Source: Paralvinella palmiformis
Lineage: Eukaryota > Annelida > Polychaeta > Terebellida > Alvinellidae
Direction of reading: 5' to 3'
Assembly: GCA_025642065.1 (NCBI GenBank)
Contig: JAODUP010000161.1
Location: forward strand, 272,501 to 336,500
DNA length: 64,000 nt
Position numbers and translations under genes: made by a program. The notes beneath the pieces are model-generated. The model saw only the letters and a list, made by a program, of their open reading frames with translations. It was not told the origin of the DNA and searched no databases. Positions 34,815 through 46,521 of this stretch are shown here, piece after piece (the stretch's first letter is position 1; each line of letters opens with the position of its first letter).

Positions 34815-35996
34815 ATGGATCCTAAATGGCGAATATGTTTGGTAGCTGCAGTTATCCTAATGTCGGTCGTGGTTCTTGTGCTCTTATCTATGATGTGCAA
34901 CGAGGGCGTATACGCTTGGGAGAATGTTCGAGGAGCATTGCCGATCCGGATGACATTCGAAAACGTTTCATCTGAGCCGTGTACTTTTGCCTTACTCCGA
35001 AAGGCCTACAAACGCCTAGGATACTTCCCAGGTGGGGGAGAATGGCTCGGGAGTGAAGGTGTTCCATATTTTCAGCCAACCATTTGTAAATTCCGACATC
35101 CGAGGGTATCAAATTCGTTAATGTCAGAGTGTCTCTCCGAAGCAAAAATATCCTATGTACTCACTATGGGCGATTCCACTGCTGGCAGATACAGTGATGC
35201 ACTGATAAATACTCTGACGCTCAACTCGGAACAGTTGATAATCGAGGAGATAAAAGAAGATGGTTTTCTGCCCGACAAGAATTACTTCACACGTGAAATG
35301 CCAGATGAAGTTGCACAATATGTCACGTCGAAGTTTCGCTTTTGCTGTGGCTGCGCAAGCAAGTTGCATCGGGCAGAGTTCTACAGCGATAATAATTCAT
35401 ATTTCTTAAACATTGAACACATAGCACAGACGATGATTTTAGACGATAGCCTGCAACTGACGTTCCCCTCATACAAAGGAGCAGCCAAGGTCATGGATAA
35501 GGTTTGGGCCATCACCACACAGGAGCTGATCCTCAGGTACTATCTGAAAGACAAACATCCCGACGTCTTCCTCATATTTTTGCCGTTTGTGCACGCCAAA
35601 GAAAATATCCGCCTCAGTCGTCTACCCATGGAAATAGAATACTTCAAGGGTCTGGTTGAGGAATATCTACCGAATACAACAAAACTGTTTTATATTACAT
35701 CGTATGGGGAGTTTGAGGAACAAAGGAAATCATCTGAATGGTACAAACACTTATTCGAGGGGATGTTGGCCAGAGATAAAATAGATAAGATGAATCGTAT
35801 ACTTTATGATGTTCTGGAAGATGATCTGCTGAAGAGAGATGGACGCTATTTTGGTTTTTTCGATCTGATCGATATATCTGAAGATCGTGGAAACTGGAGT
35901 ACGGATTCTGTCCACATGGAAGTCGTATGGTATGAGAGTATAATGTCAATGTTTTGGGAGACATACTGTAACAGTGTTTTATTGGATATGTTTTAA
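34815..35996 (+). CDS. Type II membrane SGNH/PC-esterase-like protein
   Basis: An intact 393-codon single-exon gene. Residues 1-7 are a short cytoplasmic tail with basic residues. Residues 8-27 are a hydrophobic signal anchor rich in V, L and M. The lumenal part begins with a stem and cysteines (C57, C91, C106). SGNH block I is MGDSTAGRYS, with the nucleophile-type Ser at G119-D120-S121. The block V triad end is D364-S-V-H367 near the C-terminus. This layout (anchor, GDS, DxxH about 245 residues later) is that of the PC-esterase-like group that includes NXPE- and CASD1-related proteins, which move or remove O-acyl groups on glycans. The exact family is not certain. No frame damage is present and codon use is ordinary. 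It lies between the two GT61 genes and shares their orientation. Confidence 0.8.
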   Translation: MDPKWRICLVAAVILMSVVVLVLLSMMCNEGVYAWENVRGALPIRMTFENVSSEPCTFALLRKAYKRLGYFPGGGEWLGSEGVPYFQPTICKFRHPRVSNSLMSECLSEAKISYVLTMGDSTAGRYSDALINTLTLNSEQLIIEEIKEDGFLPDKNYFTREMPDEVAQYVTSKFRFCCGCASKLHRAEFYSDNNSYFLNIEHIAQTMILDDSLQLTFPSYKGAAKVMDKVWAITTQELILRYYLKDKHPDVFLIFLPFVHAKENIRLSRLPMEIEYFKGLVEEYLPNTTKLFYITSYGEFEEQRKSSEWYKHLFEGMLARDKIDKMNRILYDVLEDDLLKRDGRYFGFFDLIDISEDRGNWSTDSVHMEVVWYESIMSMFWETYCNSVLLDMF

Positions 35997-36402
35997 AACA
36001 TATCTCCAATTGGAAAATAAGAATTGTTAAGCGATGCATATCACTTATTGAGATACATTACCATAAAGGTAAGATAGAACAATCCGTCCGAATGATGTAT
36101 TGTATCTGATATTGGCTTTCAAATACATTTAATACGATACGTTTCTTATTTTCTAAATACAAACTCGTGTTTTTAACCATTTTTCTAATATTTTATATCA
36201 TAAAGAATTAGTGACGTCTAGGTCACAGTATTTATTGGATTTGTATGTTTATGATGTATTTGACTATCCAGAAAATATACCTACAATAGTTTGAATAACA
36301 GACATTAGGTCTACTTTGAACATTATAACATATAGTTTTACCAGTACACAAGCTATGACGCGCTATGACGCGCAATTAATAATAATAATAATAATAATAA
36401 AT

Positions 36403-36450
<48 letters not shown>

Positions 36451-36922
36451 TATTTCTATCTTGCTAAATATTTAAATACCTACCGAAACCTTTAAAGATA
36501 CATATCTTCTGATTACTTCTAACAAACATACCTCCGTTATTTTTGATACCATAGACATCTGACATCGAGTTACACTAATTGATTGGAGACATGGATAACT
36601 GTAGCAAGTGGTTTGTGTGTCAAATGCTTTTAGCCGGTTGATATTTTTTTAAATGCAATTGGGTTTTACGCGTGCTGGAACAACATAGTTCATTCATATT
36701 AATACACTTAATACAAACTACATCTATATTTTACAACGATCATTTTCTGATAATGACAGATTCACCAATATGTAATTTTTGCATTTTTATAGTTATCTCT
36801 GACAAAAACAATACATGTACACACAGGGGACTGAGTTCCTGATAGGACTGAAGCAAATTAAGTGTTTTACCAGTAAACGAAGCATGTCTTCCACCTTGTA
36901 ATAAAAATACATTTTGGTTAAT
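35997..36922. other. Unannotated stretch with microsatellites
   Basis: (AAT)n then (AT)n at 36,376-36,448. A duplicated CTATGACGCG word lies at 36,353-36,373. No gene recognised. Confidence 0.5.
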
Positions 36923-39900
36923 GGCGGGAAGTATGACCGGCTCTCGATGTAATGGCACCGGAATATTTCTCGGATAGTTCAGCTATTAGATAAGTTACAC
37001 CAGTGAAACTGGTGATTTTGCATATTATGTAATATAGATTTAATTTATATAAATATAAATTGATTATATTTAGTTATTTTGTATTTCTTGTATTTTCTTT
37101 TTAACTGCTCATTTGACGCCCTATATTATCGCCCACTCCAGTGTTTCCCATAAGAACTCGGTTTTTGCTTGTGTATGTTTTTTTTTTTTATTTTTTTTTA
37201 ATATAAAATTTTCACTTATTTTATTTCTATAATTATAATGAATTATAGTAGAGATCAGTTGCTTCATTACGACCCTATGGTGATAATACCATTTGTTTGC
37301 GATGCGCCCACGTAGTAAAAACATCCAAAGCAGATTGGGTCTGATGCCAGAATTTGATCACTGTGCCAATAACACCATATAAGGGCACAGCTGTAAAAAA
37401 TGAAGTATTGGTCTTATTAACTGTCAGTCGATCTGTAATAAATCTGATGAAATATCGATGTTGTTAAGGATATGGATCTTGATGCTCTTGTTACAAAATT
37501 TGGCTGACGGGTAATGTTTCAGACCAAAAGATTGTTGGTGATGTGACTCCAGCTAGATATTCATTCCATCATCCCTCACACGAAAGGTGGGGGAGTCGGC
37601 ATTCTTTGAAGTGTGAAATCCATTTGCGTTTTCGGCTAAGTTTTTTGGAAATTACCAACTGACTTTTATATCGGGGGGATAATGTTCGTGTACAATTTTT
37701 ACCCCCCACTAAGAAAAATGGCCTGAAACAGCAGTTTTTTGGGAATTTTCGGGTTTGTTGACTCTCTTGCTCCCAAACAGTGGTCATCTTTGATCTTGGT
37801 GATTTAAATACATTGGGTTGGAGGAATGCAGATACCAAATAACTGGCTGACATTCTTAGATCTGCCAATCTCAGGCAGCATGTCCAAAAAAGAACACACA
37901 GAAATGGTCACACCTTGGATTTTTATTCCCGTGATATGAAATTTGAAAAGGGGTGTCTGTTTCTTCCATGCTGTCTGATCATTTCCTTCTTAACATTAAG
38001 TTTTTTTAAAGAAACAATCTGTTTCAGCTAAAGTATTTCATATGAAGATAAAGCAATTGACAAGGAGGCTTTTCTTGCTGATCTGCAGTTTTTCTTTTGG
38101 ATCCACCGGATGATGTGGATCATCTGGTGGATCTCTTGAAAATACATTGAGAGCATTGTAGATCAACATGCACCTTTAAGGACAAAGGAAATGCCAAGCA
38201 GACCAATGCTTCCAGGATAATAAGAACATACAGGCTGCAAAAGACACAGAAGGTATTGTGAGGGGCTGTGGATCAGGACCAGTTTGTGTGTTATTTTAAA
38301 GGTCAGAAAAATTCTTTTTAAAAAATACCTTGCCTCTGCTAAATCTGAATACTATAATAGAAAGATCAAAGCATCCAAGGGAAATCAAAGGACTGTTTTC
38401 AGTGTTGTGAATAAAGTATTACCTAAATAATATCAACTCAGATAAAGGTATGGCCTATTGTTTTAATAACTTCTTCTGTCAAAAAATATTAAATATACAT
38501 AGTTTCCACCCCACCCTTATCACAGGGTACGCCATTGGTAAAGAGTCCTGCATATCCATGATGGATACATTTGAGCCTTTTACAGAGACTGATTCAGAAG
38601 TTGCTGAAAAGGTCATCTAATCTTTCGTGAGTTGCCCCTATGCCTACATGGCTTTGAAAGATTGTCGGGATGTTTGATAAAAATTAAAATTTTAATAAAT
38701 CATTATCTCTGGGGTTTTCCAAAATCCAGAAAACTGCCCTTGTAAAACCATTAATAAAAAACCACACTATGGACTGTAATATTCTAAAAAATTACAGACC
38801 TGTTTCAAATCTTTCATTTTTTTCTAAAGTTATAGAAAAGGCAGTTGCTTTCCATCTAAAAAAAAAATTTAATCAATAATAACCTTAATAAAACACTACA
38901 GTCTGCCTATAAAAGTGGTCACAACACTGAAACAGCCTTGGTTCGAGTGAAAAATGATATTATGGTGTCAATTGATCAAGGTAAGCCAGTAATACTTGTT
39001 CTTCTGGACCTGTCTGCTGCATTTTATAATTTCCCTAATGTACCCCTTAAAAAAATGTTTGGTCTGTCAGGTAAGCTTTAATGGTTTAGATCCTATCAGG
39101 AACAACGCTCCCAAAAATGTCTTTCATGGGATTTTATCGACATTCAGTTTTTTTTATCTGGTGCCACAGTTCAGTTCTTGGTCCTCTGGTTTTTCCCAAA
39201 GTATCCCTCCCTTGGGACTTGCGGCGATATGGGATTTAAAAATCACTTGTATGCTGATGACACACATTAATATCATGGATCCTGACAATGAGTTAAATTT
39301 CTCCCCTTCCTTGAAAAAATTTAGAACATTGTATTGCCGATATCCGACTATGGATGACTCAAAATTTTTAAAAATAAATGATAATAAAACAAATATTTTA
39401 TATTTGGGAAACACCAAATTGTGTTAAATCCCTAAAGACACCCATTACAGATGGGTACATCTTCGATTACCCCTAATGGTCAGTAAAAAAAAACTAGGGG
39501 TTATTTTTTACCAATGTATTAACATGCATGAACATGACATCATATGCCGAGCTGCCTACTCCATCTTGAACATCCACTGTTTAAAAGCATTCTTGAAAAA
39601 AAAATACAACTGTAGTTCATGCCTTTGTTACATCTCGTATAGACTATTGTAACTCCTGTTATATGGCATATCTGATTAAACATTAATCGCCTTCACCGAA
39701 ATTTAGAATAGTGCAGCTCGCATTTAACAAATACTAGAAAATATGATCTTTACCCCCCTTCTTCAAAAACTACATTGGTTTCCTGTTTTAGCTACCATTT
39801 TTAAATTTGTTAATAACTTATAAATCTATTAATGATATGGCGCCAGAATACCTGTGTGAACTGGTTTCCATTGAAATCATCCCCAAAACTCAGGCCCTCC

Positions 39901-40229
39901 AGTCAGATACTATTGCAGGTGCCAGTTCTCGGCTCAAGTCATATGTGATTGTGCGTTTGTGTTTCAGCCCCCAATTTGTGGAATAAGTTGCGGAAATATT
40001 TGAAATCGTCGTCTCTTGGAAATTTTAAATCTCTTCTAAAAACACACCCATTTAAAGTCGCTTTTACAGATAAATAATTTTTATCTTTTAAATCATTACA
40101 GGGTTTTTACAGACATTATTTGGGGTATTATTAAATTACATATTATTTGTACAGCGCCTTTGAATGGTTCCTGCTAGTAAGGGCGCTTTATTAAATATAC
40201 ATTATTATTATTATTATTATTATTATTAA
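36923..40229 (+). mobile_element. Full-length L2-like non-LTR retrotransposon, copy 2 (deletion-rich)
   Basis: Colinear with 23,439-26,882 over its whole length, from GGCGGGAAGTATGACCGG to the (ATT)n tail at 40,202-40,229. The two differ mainly by many small deletions and by lengthened A or T runs, with fewer plain substitutions. No long frame survives; recognisable pieces include the RT at 38,996-39,427. This is the same subfamily as copy 1. Confidence 0.92.
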
Positions 40230-41394
40230 AAAAAAAAGTAATTATAAAAGCTTGAAAACTATATTTGATTTTTCCGATTAAAAATGTTTGGAAATAAAAT
40301 TAAAAACATTTTTTTTATGTAAGATTTGTTTAGACGGAAAAAGGCGAAATATATTCTGCTTTCACTGAAAACTGTTTCTTGTATGATTGTAACATATATT
40401 GTGCATAATAACTTGTATTCAATCTTTATTTTAAATGTAAATATAACATTAAACCGACAATTAATTGAATACAATCCTATTTACCAGAAGAAAACAATTA
40501 TCTGGCTATTAATCAACTAAATATTATGACTTAATCTTCTCTGCAAATGACTTTACTCGCTATGACACAAAATACACGAGGAATTCGGCACATTCTTTCG
40601 GGCTGAACTTAAAAGTAAAGATCCTGGAAATGTTGTCAACCAATCAGTGAAATCAATGTGAAATCAAGGTTATTTCAGCAATATATGCCACCTAATGTAA
40701 ATTCCAAATTTATTTAGAATTAGTCCCCTTGGTGAAGCAGTAAATTACCTACCATATAAGTCTCCCTCACTTGAGGTAGCTAAGCCACTTTAAATAATTG
40801 CCATTTCGGCCATTATAATAATAATAATTATTATTATTATCGTGAATTAGTTTTTGCTCATAAGAGAGTTAAATGTGTATGCTAATTATCCCACGTACCC
40901 TATATCATGGTCATAGGTTAAGAATAATCAGCATCTTTTTTCAACAAATAGAAAAAAGATGACTTGCACTGTGTTAATCAAATTGTGTAAGAAGTGATCG
41001 GGTACAATAAGACCTATGTCTTTAATAAAATTTGTTAATTGCAAAACTAAAATACAATTCAAGAGTAACTTAAATAAAATAATCCAACTATGCTAACACC
41101 TAATACCAAAAATAATACAATTTGGGACACAACTAAATGTTTATAACATAAAATGGCCTATTGATTTTGGCCCTTCTTATAACTGTATTGAAATACATTC
41201 CTTATTTGATGACAACAGGATTTACACATTCAATGAGAGGATATAAAAAATGGCGAATACGCATGAATTGTCGCTAGGGGCGCTGGTAGCCTGTCCTATA
41301 GCCAACTTCCGGTTCTGCTATTTACTTGGTCACGGTTGATAAACAAACACAAAGCCACATGAATCTGCTTTCATCGCACATAATGCCTACTTTT
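40230..41394. other. Unannotated AT-rich stretch
   Basis: A short (ATA)n/(ATT)n palindromic tract lies at 40,815-40,840. Part of 41,230-41,394 probably belongs to the left end of the transposon that follows, but no terminal repeat could be fixed. Confidence 0.4.
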
Positions 41395-41600
41395 TTTGCG
41401 TTTACGGTTTTCATAACATAGGGGAGGGGGGGTCATGGTTTCCCACAGATAGGGCAAGATGCAAGGCGTGCGTGATTGCAATTCGTCGAGTAGAAGACAA
41501 AAAGGGACAGCTGTGGTGGCCTTCCGCCACCAGCGTGGTGTGCCGCGAACATTTCAAACAAGATGATTACGTACAACAGACATTTATTAGCAAGTATATC
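41395..41600 (+). pseudogene. THAP zinc-finger exon of the ISL2EU transposase
   Basis: The translation carries a WFPTDRARCKACVIAIRRVE segment followed by WWPSATSVVCREHFKQDDYV, the W-PS-S-VC-x2-HF-x2-DD signature of the C2CH THAP DNA-binding finger. The N-terminal cysteine pair is not clear. The donor after DDYV is weak. The next exon begins at 42,036. Confidence 0.75.
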
Positions 41601-42035
41601 AACATTAAATGCATTGTTTACTCACCCTACTGCTCATAATAAATAGAAAATAATATTGGTGATTAGGTCATCCAATAACCCACACGAAATCAGACACATG
41701 GCGGACACTGGGGTTCTGGGCCACCATCACAGACACTATATTTATCATCTATCAATGACACACAGACACTTGACACAGTAGCTTATAATAACAATAACAT
41801 TGATGACAAAGAAACAATTGCTTAAAACAAAATTCACCATGATACAGAATAACAATAGGTGATGTTTAGTGACTTAATTTCTTATTAGTATATATTGATC
41901 TTGGTTACTACATGTCATAGACTTGCAGCTATCAAAATATAATAACTTATGGAGATTAACTGAATGTTACAAGCTTGGAGGAATAAGATAACCAAAATCT
42001 GATTTTGTTCAACAGAATCATATCTTCCTTTTCAG

Positions 42036-42296
42036 GCCACAAACCATTGATAAAAAACTGAAGGGTAATGCTATACCAAGTCAGTTCTCTTGGAGTATTG
42101 CACCATATTAATGGACATACAAACTGATAATGTAGATTACTCTGTACCAGAAACAATAGTACTTGTCAAAGTAAATTCAACTATAATTGATGCTTTTGTA
42201 AATGATCCGGAAGGCATGCAGTTTTCTACTGTTTTAGATAATGTAGACATGTTTACAGGTGTTATTGCCTCTTTAGAACCAGCAGCACACAAACTA

Positions 42297-42343
<47 letters not shown>

Positions 42344-43075
42344 ATGCAACACCAACTTTGGATATCAGAAACCAGTTGCTTCTCACTTTCATGAAACTAA
42401 GGCTATATATAACTAATTTTCAACTTGGTCGAATGTTTGAAGTTACACAGCTCGAGGTGTACAATATATTTGTTACATGGGTAACATTCATGTCCAAGCA
42501 ATGGAGAAAAGTAATATATGGCCAGAAAAAAATACTGATCGACAGTTTTCTCCAACTGACTTCAAAACTAAATTTCCGACCACTCGAGCCTTTTTGGTGG
42601 CACTGATTATCCAATTAAAAAGCTGCAGCAGCAGCTGCCCACCAAGCAACTTATAAGAACAGAAATACAGCCAAAGTGCTTGTTAGGGTGACACCTGCCG
42701 TCCTTGTCTCCCATGTTTCTTCAGCCTATGGAGGGTCTGCAAGTGACAGGCAGATTGTTGAAAGAAGCAACCTGACACAAATGGTTGAGCAGGGCGATTC
42801 AGTAATGGCTGATAAAGGTTTGATGTCCAGGACATGTTTGCCCCCATGAATATGACAGTAAACATACCAACAGTTTTTAGAAGAAAGAAATGTCTGGAGA
42901 AACTGTCCTCATGTTGAAAGAATAATAGGACTTGCAAAGATATACAAAATCCTAAAAAATCCTATGAATCACACAGACTCACTTCTTGTAACAGAAATAA
43001 TGTTTGTTTGTTTGTTTCATGTTGACAAACTTCAGAAAAAGTATTGTCCCAAAGAATGCCTAGAGAGAAACTGAA
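42036..43075 (+). pseudogene. DDE_Tnp_4 transposase of the ISL2EU element
   Basis: Acceptor TTCCTTTTCAG (42,025-42,035) opens KKLKGNAIPSQFSW, the segment that commonly follows a THAP finger. The transposase continues with TNFQLGRMFEVTQLEVYNIF and FMSKQW (42,410-42,510). The first catalytic region is at 42,575-42,625, where the usual D-G-T-E reads G-G-T-D and the frame shifts. The second aspartate is in DSVMADKG (42,796), and the glutamate is in VERIIGLAKIYKIL (42,912). It ends with a normal C-terminus near 43,073. An (AT)n tract is embedded at 42,300-42,345. Loss of the first Asp and several frame breaks make it non-functional. Confidence 0.85.
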
Positions 43076-43149
43076 TTAGAGTACAGTAAATAAATAAAGC
43101 TATAGTGGTTTCCGAGTTGTTTCTTACATATATACATTTAGTTATACAT

Positions 43150-44208
43150 TTGTCATAGATAAGTGCACATTTTACGCCGAGTTGGTTGTTCTTTCATAAC
43201 TTGTACAACACTTTGTTGAGCACAGCACTTCGGAAGTATTGTGTAACAAATATTCCAGTTTCGCTTTCATATCACTAATGAACTGGTCATTTCTGTGAAT
43301 GGCGACAACTGTATGGCCTCTACGAGACAATTCATCTCTACCAAGCCATCATCACCCACCAACCCGTCTGGAGAACATGCAAGATAAGGGGCATTTCTGC
43401 ACACTATAATACCACTACCTTTGACCACCACATTCTTGTTTGCGATGCACTCGTTTAATGCAGTTCCCTCATACTTTTTCCCATGTTTGATTGGCTCTGC
43501 ATTGAAGTGGCTGTACTGTGTGAGTGAGTGTGCTAGCTTGACAAAGTGTGTTGCTTGTGTGGCTGTACATATGCGCCCAAAATTGTTTGAGTGAAATTGA
43601 TGTGATCTGTAGGTGTAGTATGTATGTATGTCTCGTGATCTTTTTCTAGGTAGTGGTGGTCATGAACAACGGCATGGATATTGGCAGGTGGGTGCATTGT
43701 TAACATTGACATTTCTGGAACATTCATATTGATAATCACATTCCTGAAAAGGTCTTCATATTCAGCATCAGGCATATCATCTACTGGACTTAGATCTAAG
43801 TCCAACACGCGATGCAGACTGCCACCAGAGCGCAACCTTAAGCGTTCCATCTCTACAGGAAAACGCCAGTGTGTTTTGTCACATGATGAAATATCTGCAG
43901 CCTCTGTGTACAGGTTTCGGAACATATAATCCCGTCTGCGGCCTTTGCTAATGCATAAAGTACAACACATACATGTTTACAATGAGCCTCTGGGCCCATC
44001 CCTGCTCAAGCTTTAGGTCTAATGTGTACACAATAGACCTCCTCATTTCGGCGCAAACTGTCCCACAAACAAAGGTATCTGCACCATATTTTGCGATCCG
44101 AATCGAGCGCAGAAATCTGGACTGGCACATGTCTTCTGGCTTCGATGACATGTCAGCATCAAACAGTTGCATGTACACTGTGATCGATTCCTCACTCAGA
44201 GATGGGAA
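43150..44208 (-). pseudogene. YqaJ exonuclease gene of the ISL2EU element, exon 3 (SWIM and YqaJ domains)
   Basis: Exon 3 follows acceptor TATTTTTAG. It reads SLSEESITVYMQLFDADMSS, CQSRFLRSIRI, a CGTVCAEMRRSIVYTLDL strand, and then a SWIM-type zinc motif (GMGPEAHCKHVCVVLYALAK, 43,938-44,003). After a frame change come the linker and the YqaJ/lambda-exonuclease-like domain: HGKKYEGTALNECI, GSGIIV, LACSPDGLVGDDGLVEMNCL (43,327-43,400). The Asp of SPDG and the Glu of VEM are present. The usual Lys two residues later is Asn, so the D-E-x-K metal site looks damaged. Homology ends near 43,150. Confidence 0.82.
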
Positions 44209-44562
44209 CTAAAAATAATAATTCAAAAGTATGAATTATTGCAATTTATAATGTAATATATTTTATTGTAAATGCTACTTAGTTCACCCTCCACTTAAAT
44301 TATTCTGTTTATCAGTAACTTAGCTGTTTGAAGTTTCCATCTAGTACCCCTAAGTTAATAAAACACTATTGGAGCTCACTCACAGATTAGTTTATTCACT
44401 GGTGTGGATAATTGGGACTGTTCAAATAACTACCTAGTCCTGAAGGAAGATTACTTTGAAATTGGTTGAAATTGGTAAGTTGATCTGGGATATTATTCTG
44501 TATAATGAAGTGGTCCCTTTTTTAAGAAACGCATAATGCTATAACACAAAGATAATACATAC

Positions 44563-44674
44563 TGCACTCTCACTGTTGATGTCTCGATATGATAGCAAAT
44601 CTGGAGTTGACATCACAAACGAATCCACTATGGGTTCTTGAACAAAGTCTTCGTTGAGGACGTACGATTCATGC
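44563..44674 (-). pseudogene. YqaJ gene exon 2
   Basis: 112-base exon between a TGTGTAG acceptor and a GTATGT donor. It encodes a HESYVLNEDFVQEPIVDSF-type acidic linker. Frame continuity with exons 1 and 3 was judged by eye. Confidence 0.6.
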
Positions 44675-44975
44675 CTACACAATTATCACACATCATAAGA
44701 GAAATACACCAGACAAAGTTCCAATATTCCTATTATTAATAATTGGTGTTCATGGTCATGGAATCATGAATGTAGCTGAGCAAAGCAATATTAAAGTAAC
44801 CAAGTTATATTTTATAATATACATCCTTCACCCGTATCAATTTAATGTTAATATTATTCTCTAACTTAGAACTGGTTATATGGCGAAAATGTCCAGACGT
44901 ATTAGTCAATTCGTAGTTCATTTCATGCAATCAGAGAGTTATTTCATAAACACACATATTATTGCCCACACATAC

Positions 44976-45079
44976 TTTTCCACAAGATCAGCTTTTCTTC
45001 CATCCAGTTTAGCCTTTCGGCGTCTTAATTCCCCTTTCAGTTCAGGAATCGTCATCTCTCCGATATCCTTATTTGCCAT
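44976..45079 (-). pseudogene. YqaJ gene exon 1 (SAP domain)
   Basis: Starts at the ATG at 45,079 and reads MANKDIGEMTIPELKGELRR followed by RKAKLDGRKADLVEK. This is a complete helix-turn-helix SAP DNA-binding motif (ExTxPELKxELRRRxxxxxGxKxxLVE). It ends at a GTATGT donor. SAP at the start of a YqaJ protein is typical of these transposon-borne genes. Confidence 0.8.
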
Positions 45080-45200
45080 AGTTTTGTTGACAGAATTAGT
45101 GGTAAAATTAAATGATGAAGAGAGAGGTTGTTATATTCGTTAAGAGCGGCACATGCTAATCAACAAATGAACCGACTATCCCTGGCAGCTCCTGGTGAAT

Positions 45201-45848
45201 AATGATCCTGAAAGTCCCTCATTCAGTTGCTTCCCTAGAGTATAATCCAGTATACACTATATAATTTTCACACTCAAGGAAGAAATTATATACTTTGATT
45301 CTACCATAACACGAATATTCTCATGTTCTTCTAATGTTGCTTAGATCAGAAAGCAATAAATGCAGTTTTATTCCTATTAAATCTCAGCATGTTGAAGCTT
45401 AACAATATATTCTTCAGTATAAGGTTTAATTAAAGATGAAACATCATACCATTTATCACACCGCTTTAACGTCATCTATACATGCATATCATCTGCATTA
45501 CTTTGATATTTAATGTTATCCTTTTAATAATGTAACCAATTGGTTTAGTATCCTTACAGTGATTCTTTTACCCTAAGACGAATCCTTCTGAAACACGAAG
45601 ATACAGACGTACATCTGTTGATGTTTTATTTACGACTGAAATACACTGATTAGTATCGGCTAAAAACAACTTTACCCAGATAACGGTATTTTCCTTGATT
45701 TCAAAGGAAAAATATAAACGTTTCATTATTACCTGATGGAACGCAATATATGCACTCATGGATACTTCGTTAAATCTCAGAAATGCCATTTAATACCGTG
45801 GAGATATCAGTTTCTTTTGAATGACATCTACGATAAGCAGATTGGTAG

Positions 45849-45850
<2 letters not shown>
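45201..45850. other. Unannotated stretch
   Basis: No gene recognised. It may include the right end of the ISL2EU element. Confidence 0.4.
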
Positions 45851-45881
<31 letters not shown>

Positions 45882-45945
45882 TATATTTAATAAAGCGCCC
45901 TTACTAGCAGGAGCCATTCAAAGGCGCTGTACAAATAATAATTTC
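45851..45945 (-). mobile_element. L2-like retrotransposon 3' end only
   Basis: (AAT)n at 45,851-45,882, then the family terminus reversed (GCGCCCTTACTAGCAGGAGC). Only about 95 bases are left: an extreme 5' truncation. Confidence 0.88.
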
Positions 45946-46159
45946 AATATTTCAATAGATACAATACGTAAACCAACTGCCGGAGGAAGGAGCTTACAAA
46001 AATAATCTACAAATTAAATTACGTTTAGCAGCGGTGTATTTGTGTTATTACTGCTTTCTTATCATATTCTCTATGTACACCTCCTTTGCTTCCTTTTTCT
46101 TGTTCCTTTCTTCAAAAAGAAACTTATTTCTGATGATCCTCTGCACTATCATGTCAGAT

Positions 46160-46430
46160 GTTAAGTCATTGCTGCTGTCAATGCGGTGAAATATTCCAAT
46201 TTCAATTGAATGTCATTGAAGTTATTATGCTCAAAGTGCTATTTCATTCCCCTCGCTATTACATTTTCAATACGATTGGATATGTAAGAAAGGTTATAAA
46301 TAGGACGACGGTTGTTCTTATATTCCTTATAGCACCCATATATCATACGCAGCGGTGTTATGGCGGCAAGTTTCAAGCTCAACAGCATCACGGTCCTTTC
46401 CATTGGCCTAGTGATAATGGCTTCTGTCGG
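46160..46430 (-). pseudogene. L2/CR1-like reverse transcriptase fragment
   Basis: Reversed, it reads LLLSLKLAAITPLRMIYGC, then NRRPIYNLSYISNRIENVIA and HFEHNNFND, corresponding to the same RT stretch as 32,617-33,003. It is truncated and mutated. Confidence 0.75.
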
Positions 46431-46457
46431 TGGCAGAAAGTAATAGGGGTATTATGC

Positions 46458-46521
46458 TTCGGCCCATTTAGCCTACCATGTGTACTAAACTGGCCGTAAG
46501 ACACCAATCATCATCATTATC
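46458..46521 (+). repeat. SINE 3'-tail fragment
   Basis: CGGCCCATTTAGCCTACCAT, TGTACTAAACTGGCCGTAAG and a short (ATC)n. Same tail as at 22,870-22,941. Confidence 0.65.

Larger units (their letters stand above)
41395..45200. mobile_element. ISL2EU-type DNA transposon with two convergent genes
   Basis: A THAP/DDE_Tnp_4 transposase gene on the + strand (41,395-43,075) faces a SAP-SWIM-YqaJ gene on the minus strand (45,079-43,150). This pair is the signature of ISL2EU elements in the PIF/Harbinger-IS5-like group. The terminal inverted repeats were not located with confidence; the limits given are those of the genes plus a small margin. Both genes carry damage, so the copy is probably inactive. 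Confidence 0.8.

Noticed and set aside
34888..35369. Minus-strand frames of 81-85 codons
   Set aside because: Antisense shadows of the intact SGNH-like gene.
42090..42416. Stand-alone 108-codon gene
   Set aside because: It is the middle of the THAP transposase interrupted by an (AT)n tract, not a separate gene.
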